A DNA stretch of 64,000 nt from Neomoorella thermoacetica (GCF_001875325.1 NZ_MDDC01000016.1:1-64000); one strand, 5' to 3'. Counted from the first letter of the stretch, positions 41,777 through 51,275 are shown. Notes: generated by a model not told the origin, from the letters alone. A program made the numbers and translations.

Positions 41777-43063
41777 ATGAGCCTGCCCGAAGCAAAATTC
41801 TGCAATCGCGAGTTCGACTACGATAGCCTGTACCGGCAGCAGGAACCGGCCCTGCAGGCCCTGGTGCAGCGCCTCTTTGACCATTCCCCTTACTACCGGG
41901 AAAAGCTGGCGGCGGCCGGCCTTACCCCCGGCGACATCCGGACGGTAGCCGACCTGGAGCACGTCCCCCTGACAGATAAAGGGGAGCTACGCAATGGTAA
42001 ACCCCTGGCCCTGATGGCCGTTCCCGAAGAAAAAATTGTCCGCATCCACTCCTCCTCGGGAACTACGGGTAAACCCATTATCATTCCCTACACGGCCGGC
42101 GACGTGGCCGTCTGGGCGCAGATGATGGCCCGCTGCTTCGCCATGGCCGGGGTCACCAACCGTGACCGGGTTCAGGTTACCCCTGGGTACGGCCTCTGGA
42201 CAGCGGGCATCGGCTTCCAGGCCGGTATTGAGTACCTGGGGGCCATGGTGATCCCCATGGGACCGGGGAATACTGAAAAACAACTGGAGATGATGGTCGA
42301 TCTCCAGGCTACCGCCTTTGCGGCCACGGCTTCCTACGCCCTCTTCCTGGCCGAAGAGATCGACCGCCGGGGCCTAAAGGATCAGCTGGCCCTGCGGGTA
42401 GGGGTCCTGGGTTCCGAACGCTGGGGCGAGAAGATGCGGCAGAGAATCGAAGACCTTCTGGGCATCGAAACCTTTGATATTTACGGCTTAACCGAGATCT
42501 ACGGCCCGGGTATCGGCATCGACTGCCCGGCCCATGAGGGCATTCATATGTGGACGGATCACCTGCTCCTGGAGGTTATCGACCCGGCAACAGGCAAGCA
42601 ATTGCCCCCGGGGGACACGGGTGAGCTGGTGATAACTACCCTCACCAAAGAGGGTATGCCCCTCCTCCGTTACCGCACCCACGACCTGACTTGTCTGAAG
42701 AGGGAGGCCTGCTCCTGCGGTTCGCCCTACCCCATGATTGAACGCGTCCTGGGCCGGACAGATGACATGGTCAAGATCAAGGGGGTCAACATCTTCCCGG
42801 GCCAGATCGATCACGTCCTCCACCTTACCACTGGTGCCGGGAGCGAGTACCAGCTTATTCTCACCCGGCAGGAAGGCAAAGACCGGCTGCTGGTAAAAAT
42901 TGAGCACCTTCCCGGTTATGATGGTGAAGCTACGGCAGCCGAGTGTCGCCGCCAGATCAAGGCCCGGATCGGTATCCTGGCCGACGTGGAAGCCGTACCC
43001 CTGGGAACCCTCCCCCGCAGCGAAAAGAAGACCCGGCGCGTCTACGACTACCGGGAGACTTAG
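41777..43063 (+). CDS. paaK: Phenylacetate-CoA ligase family enzyme
   Basis: A protein of 428 residues. The AMP-binding motif is SSSGTTGKP, with YGLTE and the C-terminal PMIERVLGRTDDMVKIKG region. It is 2 nt after iorB. Together with IorAB it could interconvert aryl-acetyl-CoA and the free acid, recovering ATP during aromatic amino-acid breakdown, or make aryl-acetyl-CoA for reductive carboxylation. Substrate is inferred from context. Confidence 0.92.
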   Translation: MSLPEAKFCNREFDYDSLYRQQEPALQALVQRLFDHSPYYREKLAAAGLTPGDIRTVADLEHVPLTDKGELRNGKPLALMAVPEEKIVRIHSSSGTTGKPIIIPYTAGDVAVWAQMMARCFAMAGVTNRDRVQVTPGYGLWTAGIGFQAGIEYLGAMVIPMGPGNTEKQLEMMVDLQATAFAATASYALFLAEEIDRRGLKDQLALRVGVLGSERWGEKMRQRIEDLLGIETFDIYGLTEIYGPGIGIDCPAHEGIHMWTDHLLLEVIDPATGKQLPPGDTGELVITTLTKEGMPLLRYRTHDLTCLKREACSCGSPYPMIERVLGRTDDMVKIKGVNIFPGQIDHVLHLTTGAGSEYQLILTRQEGKDRLLVKIEHLPGYDGEATAAECRRQIKARIGILADVEAVPLGTLPRSEKKTRRVYDYRET

Positions 43064-43065
43064 TT

Positions 43066-44100
43066 TCAGGCTTTGCCATAGGAACAGGCCGGGTAGCGGC
43101 ACTCGGGGCAGTTCTGGCAGAGGCCCCCGGCCGCCAGCCCGGCTATATCTTGCCGTTCCAACCTCTCGCCAACCAGAATCCGGGGCAGTACCAGATCAAA
43201 AACCGTAGCCCGGTAGTACATGACGCACCCGGGAAGGCCCATGATGGGTACATCGCCCCGGTAAGCCAGCATGAACATGGCCCCGGGCAGCACCGGTGCC
43301 CCGTAGGTGACCACTTCAGCCCCGCACCGGCGGATCCCTTCGGGGGTTACATCATCCGGGTCTACTGACATCCCGCCGGTAAGAACCACCATCTGCATTC
43401 CCGCCGCCAGCATTTCCTCAATAGCATCGTGGATAGCCATAGCATCATCAGGAACAACCTTTTCCAGGGCGACCTCGGAGCCGTAAGCGGCTATTTTGGC
43501 CCGGACAACAGGGCCGAAAGCATCCTTAATCCGGCCCTTATAGACCTCACTCCCGGTAGTAATAAGCCCAACCTGCAAACACCGGTAGGGCGCCACCCGG
43601 AGAATACCCCCTGCTTCCCGGCAGATGGCCTCCACCCTTTCGATTACCGACCGGGGCGTTACCAGGGGGATTAACCTGGTACCGGCCACCACCTGGCCGG
43701 CAGTTGCCGGGTAGTTGTTATGAAGGGTCGCCAGCACGATATCGGCCACATTGTTAACCTGCTTTAAGGCTTCCAGGTTTACTTTCAGGAGGCCGTTCCT
43801 GGTAGCCTCCAGGTTAACCTTACCCTCTTGGGGTTCACTGAAGTACAGGCCATGGTCCCCGTCACCTGCAGCCGCCCGGGCCAGGCGCAGGGCTGCTTCA
43901 TCCTCGTGCACTTCATCCGGTCCCAGGTTAAGGACATAGATATGTTCTTTACCCATCTGAATTAATTCGGCCACATCTTCCGGTTGAATAATATGTCCTT
44001 TCTTAAAGCGCCGCCCCTTAAACTGCCCGGGGACGATTTTAGTGTGATCATGGGCCAGGACACAGCCGGCGCTCTCCTCCACCCTAATCTTTCTGAGCAT
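43066..44100 (-). CDS. MoeA/CinA-like molybdopterin-binding protein with C-terminal cysteines
   Basis: A protein of 344 residues from the ATG at 44100 (GGAGG nine bases upstream). The MoCF-biosynthesis domain is visible in GLITTGSEVYKGRI and VVLTGGMSVDPDDVTPEGI. The C-terminus adds a cysteine set, CQNCPECRYPACSYGK, which may bind a metal or Fe-S cluster. The N-terminal half is a MoeA-like region. A role in molybdenum/tungsten cofactor insertion is likely; the exact step is unknown. It is convergent with the ligase gene. Confidence 0.8.
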   Translation of the reverse strand: MLRKIRVEESAGCVLAHDHTKIVPGQFKGRRFKKGHIIQPEDVAELIQMGKEHIYVLNLGPDEVHEDEAALRLARAAAGDGDHGLYFSEPQEGKVNLEATRNGLLKVNLEALKQVNNVADIVLATLHNNYPATAGQVVAGTRLIPLVTPRSVIERVEAICREAGGILRVAPYRCLQVGLITTGSEVYKGRIKDAFGPVVRAKIAAYGSEVALEKVVPDDAMAIHDAIEEMLAAGMQMVVLTGGMSVDPDDVTPEGIRRCGAEVVTYGAPVLPGAMFMLAYRGDVPIMGLPGCVMYYRATVFDLVLPRILVGERLERQDIAGLAAGGLCQNCPECRYPACSYGKA

Positions 44101-44293
44101 CAATCTCTACCTCCTGGGAAAAGAACTAGTTGTACAATCACTAGCGTTTGCATCTAAAAAATATTAACTTGTCAAAGGCTATTGCGCCCCAAAATAAGCT
44201 AAATTCCCGGAATATCCTGTCCTCGCAAGAAAAAACTCCTTATAATAGAGATAGGGTGGTCTTTGCCCCAACCTCTAATATAAGGAGGCCAAA

Positions 44294-44359
44294 ATGCAAG
44301 GCAAGGATACCATATTATCTGTATTTCATCAACTGTTTGCTCCGATTTCTGACAATTAA
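44294..44359 (+). pseudogene. Possible IS transposase N-terminal remnant
   Basis: Twenty-one codons (MQGKDTILSVFHQLFAPISD) from ATG with GGAGG upstream and a TATAAT further upstream. The opening resembles IS4-type transposases, but it stops at once and nothing follows. The rest of the 44104-44750 gap shows no recognisable gene. Confidence 0.25.
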
Positions 44360-44750
44360 TTTTGGCCTTCAACCAGAGTTCCGGGGGTGGATAAACACGG
44401 TCTGCCAATGCGCACCTCAAACCGCCTGATAAAAGGAGCCATAAACTCATCCTCCAGAAGCTCATCCACCCTGCCAGTTATGGATTAAGCTGGATGCAGT
44501 CAGAGAATAACAAAGCATCCCAGAGGGTGAGCTGTGGACCTTTTAGCCTTGAAATGAGATCATCATGCAGGAGAAGGACGTTATATGGCGAATGTTATTC
44601 ACAGGAGTTCCTCCTTGGGGAATTTCTTGTCTTTTCGTAGTTACACCTGCGATCCAGAGGATTTCCGGGCGGGCTCACGGGTAGAGGGTATGCAGGTCCT
44701 GTAAAAAAATAATCTATAAACTATTGCCGGTCGTGAGGAGGGCGGTTGCA

Positions 44751-46073
44751 ATGCCGGCGCTGGATTTGAGCCAAAGCATGGAAGATCTCCAGTTCAAAAA
44801 GAAGGTGGAAAAGGAGCTCTTCCAAAGGCTGTTAAACTCGTTTTCTTACGCCACGAAGATGTTTTCTGCCATAACAGATGTGGAAGGAAATTGCATTCTC
44901 TCCTCCAAGCAAGGTGATTGCGAGTTCTGCCGGCTGGTCAAATCCAGTCCCGCGGGAATGGCACGTTGCCGGAGTTCTTATGCCTGGGCCGGGGAGCAGG
45001 CCCTCAAATGGAAAGAACCCTATATTTTCAAGTGCCATGCCGGCCTCATCTCGTGGGTCTACCCCTTTTTCTACAGGGGAAATCACATTGGGAATTTTAT
45101 CTGCGGCCAGGTTATGATGTGGCAACCCGCCGAATTCTGTTCCCATGGGATCAGGGATCTGGCGGGAGAGATAGGGCTGGATCCAGACATTTTGTTGCGT
45201 TCCGTAGATAAGATTAAATCGGTGTCGTCGTTGGAGATCCAGGCTGCGGCCGATTTGGTGTTTATCATCACAAGTTACGTTGCCAAGAACGAAGGGGGGA
45301 TCTTTGACTTCCAGCAAAAATTACGAAAGGTCAGTTCCTGGATATGGGCGGAAAACAAGAAACAGAAGGATGCCGGGAGCCGGATCGCCGCGGGCAGCAC
45401 GGAGCAGGACCTGAGCAAGCTGGGGAACCAGATTTTTAATGAGATTAGAAGATCCGATATCGAAAAGGCAAAAAAATTGCTGGAGCAGATCGTCCTGCAG
45501 ATTTTTATCCAGAGCAGGGGTCAACTGGAAGTTATCAAGGGGCGCAGCCTGGAGTTCCTGAGTTTCCTCATCCGCACCTCGACAGAATACGGGGTAAAAT
45601 TCGGGGAAGTAATGCACTTTAGCGATCTAAAGCTGAAAGATATAGACGAAGCCGACACCGTGGAGAAGGCCGTACTCTGGCTTCTGGCGGTGGGAAACGC
45701 CTTCATCGAGTTGATATCGGAAAAGACCTCCAGCGAAGGTGAAGGCATCATCAACAGAGTTGTCGATTATATCCAGAAAAACTACAGTTCAGAAAACCTC
45801 TCTGTTAAAGAAATCGCCAGGGCCAGCTATATAAGCCCTGCGTATCTGGGGCAACTGTTCAAAAAGAAGATGGGGTATTCCCTCACAGAGTATATTAACA
45901 AGGTGCGGATCGAGCAGGCGAAGCTCCTGCTCAGTCAAACCGATCAGACCATCGAGTCGGTTGCCAGGCAGACGGGGTTTAAAGAACGCAGTTATTTCTG
46001 CAAGGTTTTCAAGAAAATCACCGGCTTGAGTCCCAACGAGTACAGGAGAAAGAATTTCTCTCCACTGGCCTGA
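44751..46073 (+). CDS. PocR-domain AraC-family transcriptional regulator
   Basis: About 440 residues from the ATG at 44751 (GAGGAGGG upstream). The N-terminal PocR sensor domain has the cysteine pattern CEFCRLVKSSPAGMARC and WAGEQALK, then KCHAGLISWVYPFF. The C-terminal AraC helix-turn-helix pair is clear (SVKEIARASYISPAYLGQLFKKK to GFKERSYFCKVFKKITGLSPNEYR). PocR domains sense small hydrocarbon derivatives such as alcohols or diols. Placed before the methanol methyltransferase genes, it is the likely activator of that cluster. Confidence 0.9.
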   Translation: MPALDLSQSMEDLQFKKKVEKELFQRLLNSFSYATKMFSAITDVEGNCILSSKQGDCEFCRLVKSSPAGMARCRSSYAWAGEQALKWKEPYIFKCHAGLISWVYPFFYRGNHIGNFICGQVMMWQPAEFCSHGIRDLAGEIGLDPDILLRSVDKIKSVSSLEIQAAADLVFIITSYVAKNEGGIFDFQQKLRKVSSWIWAENKKQKDAGSRIAAGSTEQDLSKLGNQIFNEIRRSDIEKAKKLLEQIVLQIFIQSRGQLEVIKGRSLEFLSFLIRTSTEYGVKFGEVMHFSDLKLKDIDEADTVEKAVLWLLAVGNAFIELISEKTSSEGEGIINRVVDYIQKNYSSENLSVKEIARASYISPAYLGQLFKKKMGYSLTEYINKVRIEQAKLLLSQTDQTIESVARQTGFKERSYFCKVFKKITGLSPNEYRRKNFSPLA

Positions 46074-46229
46074 AAAACTTTTCGCTATCCGGATCCAGGA
46101 CCCCTTCGTATCCTTTTTCCCGTATTGAGGCGCTCTTCTTCCCCTATCCCGGGCTCCCGGGTCTGAATCCTTGGCTGGCCTCTGAAAACTGCGGTTCGTA
46201 TATAGGCGTCAATACTTGAAGGAGGGCCT

Positions 46230-46689
46230 GCTAGAGGATCAGGTGATAGGTATCCATGGCATCCGTTTGCCCCCGCTGGGAACCGGAGTAGTGCTGCGGC
46301 AGGTTGGTTCCCGTGGCTCCTCCCTGCCGTTCAGTTGAACCTCCCGGCCCGGGTTGCCCAGAACTCAGTTTCTTGAGTGCCGGGCCTATACAGCAACACC
46401 CACCTTTGGTGGATACCAGCCCGGGTAAGAACGTTAAGTTTGGCCCTGTGCCCGCCCCGGATACTCCACCGTTCCCCGGTCAGCCCGGGATTTAGCTGTT
46501 TTTCGCCGGGTCACCCGGGCGGTTTAGCCTCGTATGGAGTTCTTGTATCACCGGGCCGTGACTTTGCTTCCGGCTTCCTCCGGAGGATCCCGCCTCGCAA
46601 TGGGCACCCTTGCCTCCGGCTAGCAGGCTGGTGCTGCCTCGCCTGCAGTGGATTTACACCAAAGAAGTTAACGCCCATGCCGGGAGCAT
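46230..46689 (-). mobile_element. Group II intron 5' fragment without its protein gene
   Basis: The minus strand from about 46689 reads ATGCTCCCGGCATGGGCG and then carries stretches typical of group II ribozyme domain I: GGTGTAAATCCACTGC, CTAGCCGGAGGC, GGCAAGGGTGCCCATTGC and CATACGAGGCTAAACCG. The usual GTGCG 5' end is altered. After about 460 nt a short start of an intron protein (MDTYHLIL) ends in a stop, and the rest is gone. This fills the 46074-46736 gap. It is not a copy of the intron at 225-1590. Confidence 0.65.
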
Positions 46690-46736
46690 GAAAAACCGCC
46701 CTTACAAATACTGCACAGGCAGTTGTTTTTCCCCTT

Positions 46737-47411
46737 TCAACAGGGACAATCCCTTTCCCGCTTACTGCCCTGGATCACCAGGGATTGGGCGATACTAATG
46801 GCCTCACGGGCCGAGCTGCCGTAGGCGTCCGCCCCGATGGACTCCGCAAACTCCCTCGTCACAGGCCCTCCCCCCACCAGGACCCTGACGCTATTGCGCA
46901 GGTGGTGCTTCTCCAGGGCCTCGATCACCCTGGCCATTTCGCCCATGGTTGTGGTCAATAATGCCGACATTGCCAGAATTTTAGGGCGTTCTTGCTCCAC
47001 CGACCTGACGAATTCCACGGGCGAAACGTTCACGCCCAGGTCGACGACCTCAAACCCGGCATAACCCAGGGACAGGGCCACCAGCCTTTTCCCGATTTCG
47101 TGGATATCCCCTTTCACAGTGCCGATAACGATTTTTTTCCGCTTATTGGGGTCTTTTTTAATATAAGGTTTCAATGCGAACAGACCTGCCTCGATGGCGT
47201 GGGAGGCATTGATGACATCGGAGATGTAAAAATCCTCCCCCTGGTATTTGTCCAGGGTCTGTATAGTTGCCGGTATCATGGCCTCCTCCAGGATCTCGTT
47301 GGCGCTCATACCTATCTGCAAGCCCAAGTTGATTGATTTCAATACGCTGTTGGCCTCTCCCTTCAAGATGGCGGAGATAATATCATGAAATACCTGGGTA
47401 CGTCCGCTCAA
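46737..47411 (-). CDS. Corrinoid-binding protein of methyltransferase system (MtaC-type)
   Basis: A protein of 224 residues. It has an N-terminal helical cap and a Rossmann B12-binding domain with the base-off/His-on motif D102-x-H104-x-x-G107 in TVKGDIHEIGKRL, then AMSALLTTTMGEM. It carries the methyl group on cobalt between a substrate methyltransferase and a second methyltransferase. It diverges from the mta genes and its own MtaB partner is not adjacent. The start is a TTG at 47411 with a poor ribosome site, so the N-terminus is uncertain. Confidence 0.85.
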   Translation of the reverse strand: MSGRTQVFHDIISAILKGEANSVLKSINLGLQIGMSANEILEEAMIPATIQTLDKYQGEDFYISDVINASHAIEAGLFALKPYIKKDPNKRKKIVIGTVKGDIHEIGKRLVALSLGYAGFEVVDLGVNVSPVEFVRSVEQERPKILAMSALLTTTMGEMARVIEALEKHHLRNSVRVLVGGGPVTREFAESIGADAYGSSAREAISIAQSLVIQGSKRERDCPC

Positions 47412-47821
47412 GGTATCACCGGCTTTCCTGTTTATTCCTTCTTATTCGTAAACCTTTCCGGCTGGTTGGGGGACGCGGAAGTGCAGCGCCCTCCGGCGAG
47501 GCCGGACCTTCCTTTCGGAACACCGTCCTCCGGCTTTATCTCAAGGGAACTCACCCGGCTCGAACCGTTCCCTATAAATTATAATAAATTATACACAATA
47601 ATTCACTATAAATTGGCCACAAACCATTGCCTTTTTTGCATGACCTTAATATTATCGTAACGTATAATTCAAGATGGGGGGACAGGAAATGGTGCTGATG
47701 AATCTGAAACTGTCAAAAGGATGTGATAGCTGGATTTGATACATTATAAACTTAAATTTAACACAATTCTATCGTTAAGAGAAGCTGGATTAATCCACAC
47801 CGGATTGGGAGGTAACAGCTG

Positions 47822-48622
47822 ATGCTCATTGTAGGAGAATTGATCAACACCAGTCGCAAACCGATTAAAGAGGCAATCGAAAGGGAAGACGCTGCTTATA
47901 TCCGGGATATTGCAAAGAAGCAGGCCGAGGCCGGGGCGGATTACATCGACATCAACTGCGGAACCCTGGTGCACAATGAAGAGGAAGTAATGGCTTGGCT
48001 GGTCAACAACGTAAAGGAGGTGGTGGATGTTCCCCTGTGTATTGACAGTCCTAATCCCAAGGCACTGGAAACAGGGTTAAAGCTAGCTACAAAGGGCCAG
48101 CCCATGCTGAACTCTATCACTGCGGAAACAGACAGGTTCGAGGCCGTACTGCCGATTGTAAAAAATTTCAATGCCAAGGTAGTGGCCTTGTGCATGGATA
48201 ACGACGGGATACCTTCCACCCCGGAGAAGAGAATCGAGATCGTCAAAAAGCTGGTTGAAGACCTGACTGCCGCCGGTGTCGAGAGGGATAACATCTACAT
48301 CGACCCGCTGGTTAAGCCTCTCAGCACCAGCGACCAGGCGGGGTTGGAAGTCATCGATGCCGTGGGTTTCATCCGGCAAAATTACCCGGGCGTGCACATC
48401 ATTTGCGGTCTTAGTAACATCAGCTTCGGGTTGCCCAACAGGCGGGTCCTCAACCAGGTCTACATGGTGCAGTTGATGACCGCCGGAATGGATTCATACA
48501 TCCTGGATCCTCTGGACAGGGATATGATGGGCTTCTTCTACGCCTCCAAGGCACTGCTGGGGAAGGACCCCTTCTGCACTGGCTACCTGAAAGCCCACCG
48601 TAGCGGATTGTACAAACGATAA
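47822..48622 (+). CDS. Methyltetrahydrofolate:corrinoid methyltransferase (pterin type)
   Basis: A protein of 266 residues. The pterin-binding barrel is typical of MeTr/MtvA/AcsE: VGELINTSRKPIKEA, DYIDINCGT, NSITAE, CGLSNISFGLPNRR. It would move the methyl group from the corrinoid protein MtaC to tetrahydrofolate. It starts the mta operon, with GGGAGG upstream of ATG. AcsE of the acetyl-CoA pathway is related, but the neighbours mtaC and mtaB favour a methyltransferase II role. Confidence 0.88.
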   Translation: MLIVGELINTSRKPIKEAIEREDAAYIRDIAKKQAEAGADYIDINCGTLVHNEEEVMAWLVNNVKEVVDVPLCIDSPNPKALETGLKLATKGQPMLNSITAETDRFEAVLPIVKNFNAKVVALCMDNDGIPSTPEKRIEIVKKLVEDLTAAGVERDNIYIDPLVKPLSTSDQAGLEVIDAVGFIRQNYPGVHIICGLSNISFGLPNRRVLNQVYMVQLMTAGMDSYILDPLDRDMMGFFYASKALLGKDPFCTGYLKAHRSGLYKR

Positions 48623-48772
48623 CTGATACCGGCCGGTACGTTCCGTGTCCTGTATCCTGACAATAATTGCGGCAGTCCCCCTTTTCGGCGGGAAGCGGGA
48701 CCAGAATCGATTAACACGGTTCACTAATTAAAATTAATATATATCATTATTCTAAAGGAGGCATTTGTCGAG

Positions 48773-49405
48773 ATGGCGAGCTTTGAAGAACTGTCACAGG
48801 CGGTATTTGATGGTGATGAAGCACAAGTGGTGAAATTGACCAAGGACTTGTTGAGCAGTGGAGCGAACCCGATGGAGGTGATCAACAAAGGCCTGATCGC
48901 CGGCATGGACAGGGTAGGCGTACTGTTCAAGAACAACGAGATATTTGTTCCGGAAGTCCTAATGTCGGCCAAGGCAATGAACGCCGGCGTGGAGGTAGTC
49001 AAAGAGAGCCAGCAGACCTTTGACATGCCGTCTCTAGGGAAGATCGTGCTGGGAACCGTTAAGGGCGACCTGCATGATATTGGTAAAAACCTGGTTGGTA
49101 TGATGATGGAGAGCAATGGCTTTACGGTTTACAACCTGGGGGTAGACATCGACCCCGACAAATTCATTGAGGCGGTAAAGAAGTATCAACCGGACATCGT
49201 GGCCATGTCTGCTTTGCTGACCACCACTATGATGAACATGAAGTCGACCATCGATGCCCTGGCAGCCGCCGGGCTCAAAGACAAGGTAAAAGTTATCATC
49301 GGTGGAGCGCCTATCACCCAAGAATTTGCGAATGAGATCGGAGCCGACGGTTACGCCCCTGACGCAGCCTCGGCAGTCGAGGTCTGCAAGCAACTCCTGA
49401 ATTAA
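48773..49405 (+). CDS. mtaC: Methanol-specific corrinoid protein
   Basis: A protein of 210 residues with the B12 motif D99-x-H101-x-x-G104 in TVKGDLHDIGKNLVG and a downstream AMSALLTTTMMNM. The N-terminal four-helix cap starts MASFEELSQAVFDG. It accepts the methyl group from methanol through MtaB and passes it to the pterin methyltransferase. RBS AAAGGAGG. It is followed by mtaB after 118 nt holding a hairpin. Confidence 0.93.
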   Translation: MASFEELSQAVFDGDEAQVVKLTKDLLSSGANPMEVINKGLIAGMDRVGVLFKNNEIFVPEVLMSAKAMNAGVEVVKESQQTFDMPSLGKIVLGTVKGDLHDIGKNLVGMMMESNGFTVYNLGVDIDPDKFIEAVKKYQPDIVAMSALLTTTMMNMKSTIDALAAAGLKDKVKVIIGGAPITQEFANEIGADGYAPDAASAVEVCKQLLN

Positions 49406-49429
49406 AACAACTAGGATGATCTCTATCCC

Positions 49430-49458
49430 CAGGCCGGTCTTGACGGCAGACCGGCCTG
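49430..49458 (+). other. Intercistronic hairpin between mtaC and mtaB
   Basis: CAGGCCGGTCT pairs perfectly with AGACCGGCCTG (11 bp, loop of 7) without a T-run. It is probably an RNA-stability or processing element that sets the MtaC:MtaB ratio; function inferred. Confidence 0.55.
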
Positions 49459-49523
49459 AAGCCGATTGAACGTATGAGCCTCACGGAAACTTTATAAAAC
49501 AATATTAAGGAGGGTATACCCTA

Positions 49524-50933
49524 ATGGATTACAAGCCGGTTAAAACTTTCAACGAACTGGCGATCAAATCCCTTGATGATTTCGTATACGGGATTGCACC
49601 CTACCCCGTGAGAGCGAAGAACGGTATGGTGATCGGCGGAGGAACGGTATATCCCGAGGTCAATATGACCCTCCCACCGATGAATATTGACGAGAGCACC
49701 ATGCCTGAGGTAAGAAAGCAGTACGCAGAAATGTTCGAAGGTATTTTAAAGAGAGCAAAGGAGTTGTACGCTCCTGGCGTCATTCTGGAAGTGGAACTGC
49801 TGCCAGAGACCACCATGGTGCCGAAGTGGGGGCGCGAGATCATTAAGATCTTACTGGACAAGATGAAGGATTACGAGGCAAAGTATGGCTTGAAGAGCCT
49901 CGTAAGGTGCACTCCGAATGACACCAGGGAGATGCTCAGGCCGCCGTTGATGAGACGCGGAGAACTTCTCGACAATATACTCCTGACCTTCGAAAAGTGC
50001 GCCGAGGACGGAGCGGATATCCTGTCCATCGAGTCCACAGGCGGAAAAGAGCTCCATGACGAGGCGCTGGTCAACTGCGATATCAGAAAAGCCATCTTCG
50101 CCCTCGGTGTCCTGGGAGTCAGGGACATGAGGTTCCTCTGGTCCAACATTGTAAGTATCGCCCAAAAGACAGGTGCCATACCGGGAGGCGACACGGCCTG
50201 CGGGTTTGCCAACACAGCCCTCGCCCTGGCGGAACAGGGAATGATCCCCAGAATTTTTGCAGCCGTAGATAGAGTGGCTACCATCCCCAGGAGCCTGGCA
50301 GCATTCGAAATGGGTGCCGTCGGGCCTGACAAGGACTGCGGTTATGAGGGGCCATACATGAAAGCCATAGCAGGTGTGCCGATTTCCATGGAAGGTAAGA
50401 CAGCAGCATGTGCCCATTTAAGTGCAGTCGGCAACATCGCTGCCTGTGTCTGCGATATGTGGAGTAACGAATCCGTTCAGAACGTCAGGCTGTTGAGTGC
50501 ATATGCTCCCGTGGCATATACGGAGCAACTCATTTACGACTGCCGCTTGATGAATGAGGCGGCGGCGGACGGCCGCAACTATGCCCTTAAGGTTCGGGAT
50601 TGGCTGGCGAATTCCGATTCCAAGCTCGATCCCCAGGCATACGTTCTAAGGCCGGACATTGTGCTGGAGATCAGCCGGGAACTGGTCAAAGAAAAGGACG
50701 CTTTTATTGCGACAAAGAAGGCTGCCGCCCTGGCGGTAGAAGTCATTAAGCGGGGCGTAGACAAGGGAGAAGTGAATGTAGCCCCACGGGAGAAAAAGTG
50801 GCTGAACATTATCAGCTCCCAGATTGAAACGATACCCGATGATGAAGAAAAGTTCTGGAGCGAAATCCAGAAGGAAGTAGATCTCACGAAGTGGAGACCG
50901 GAGGAATACGATTTAAAGGTGACTTCCGCTTAA
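49524..50933 (+). CDS. mtaB: Methanol:corrinoid methyltransferase
   Basis: A protein of 469 residues. The zinc ligands known from archaeal MtaB line up: E170 (SIESTGGKE), C226 (GGDTACGFANTA) and C272 (GPDKDCGYEGPY). The rest of the barrel is conserved too, e.g. SMEGKTAACAHLS and WSNESVQNVRLLS. It activates methanol and methylates the Co(I) corrinoid of MtaC. RBS AAGGAGG. The products feed methyl-THF into the Wood-Ljungdahl pathway via the pterin methyltransferase. Confidence 0.95.
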   Translation: MDYKPVKTFNELAIKSLDDFVYGIAPYPVRAKNGMVIGGGTVYPEVNMTLPPMNIDESTMPEVRKQYAEMFEGILKRAKELYAPGVILEVELLPETTMVPKWGREIIKILLDKMKDYEAKYGLKSLVRCTPNDTREMLRPPLMRRGELLDNILLTFEKCAEDGADILSIESTGGKELHDEALVNCDIRKAIFALGVLGVRDMRFLWSNIVSIAQKTGAIPGGDTACGFANTALALAEQGMIPRIFAAVDRVATIPRSLAAFEMGAVGPDKDCGYEGPYMKAIAGVPISMEGKTAACAHLSAVGNIAACVCDMWSNESVQNVRLLSAYAPVAYTEQLIYDCRLMNEAAADGRNYALKVRDWLANSDSKLDPQAYVLRPDIVLEISRELVKEKDAFIATKKAAALAVEVIKRGVDKGEVNVAPREKKWLNIISSQIETIPDDEEKFWSEIQKEVDLTKWRPEEYDLKVTSA

Positions 50934-50969
50934 AATAGTAAAAAGGTCACTGACGGGATACAAGGAACT

Positions 50970-51140
50970 TTTGTAGGCAGTGCTGGGATGAACAAAACCC
51001 CGTTCCTGAAAACGATAAGATCCTCATAAGCGGGGCCCCCGCATCCCAGGATTTTGCCAACGAGACCGGGGCATCCGGGGTCGTACCCGGATGCCCCCTC
51101 GGCCACAGAACTCTGCAAAAACTCCTGGGTGGCAAGCTAG
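50970..51140 (+). pseudogene. mtaC C-terminal fragment, frameshifted
   Basis: After mtaB the plus strand reads KILISGAPASQDFANETGAS, matching MtaC (KVIIGGAPITQEFANEIGAD). A frame change then gives PDAPSATELCKNSW, matching the MtaC end (PDAASAVEVCKQL). Upstream, SAGMNK corresponds to AAGLKDK in another frame. It is a decayed second mtaC lying tail-first behind mtaB. No start or B12 motif is left. Confidence 0.75.
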
Positions 51141-51275
51141 AAGCCAGGGTAAATATGAGCCACATTTGAACACTTGAACCGCTTAAGATGCGGTAATGGT
51201 TATTGTGACTCAGATTCTCCTGAATTCCTGTCTGAAAAAAGATAGGGGTTATCGCTACCCCAGGTTTCTATGAAC

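Noticed and set aside
44199-44465. 88-codon minus-strand ORF in the gap after the MoeA-like gene
   Set aside because: No ribosome site, no protein-like features, and overlap with a possible IS remnant on the other strand.
47822-48622. acsE (methyl-THF:corrinoid/Fe-S protein methyltransferase of the acetyl-CoA pathway)
   Set aside because: The family is the same, but it sits with mtaC and mtaB and not with the CODH/ACS genes; a methanol-system role fits better, though not proven.
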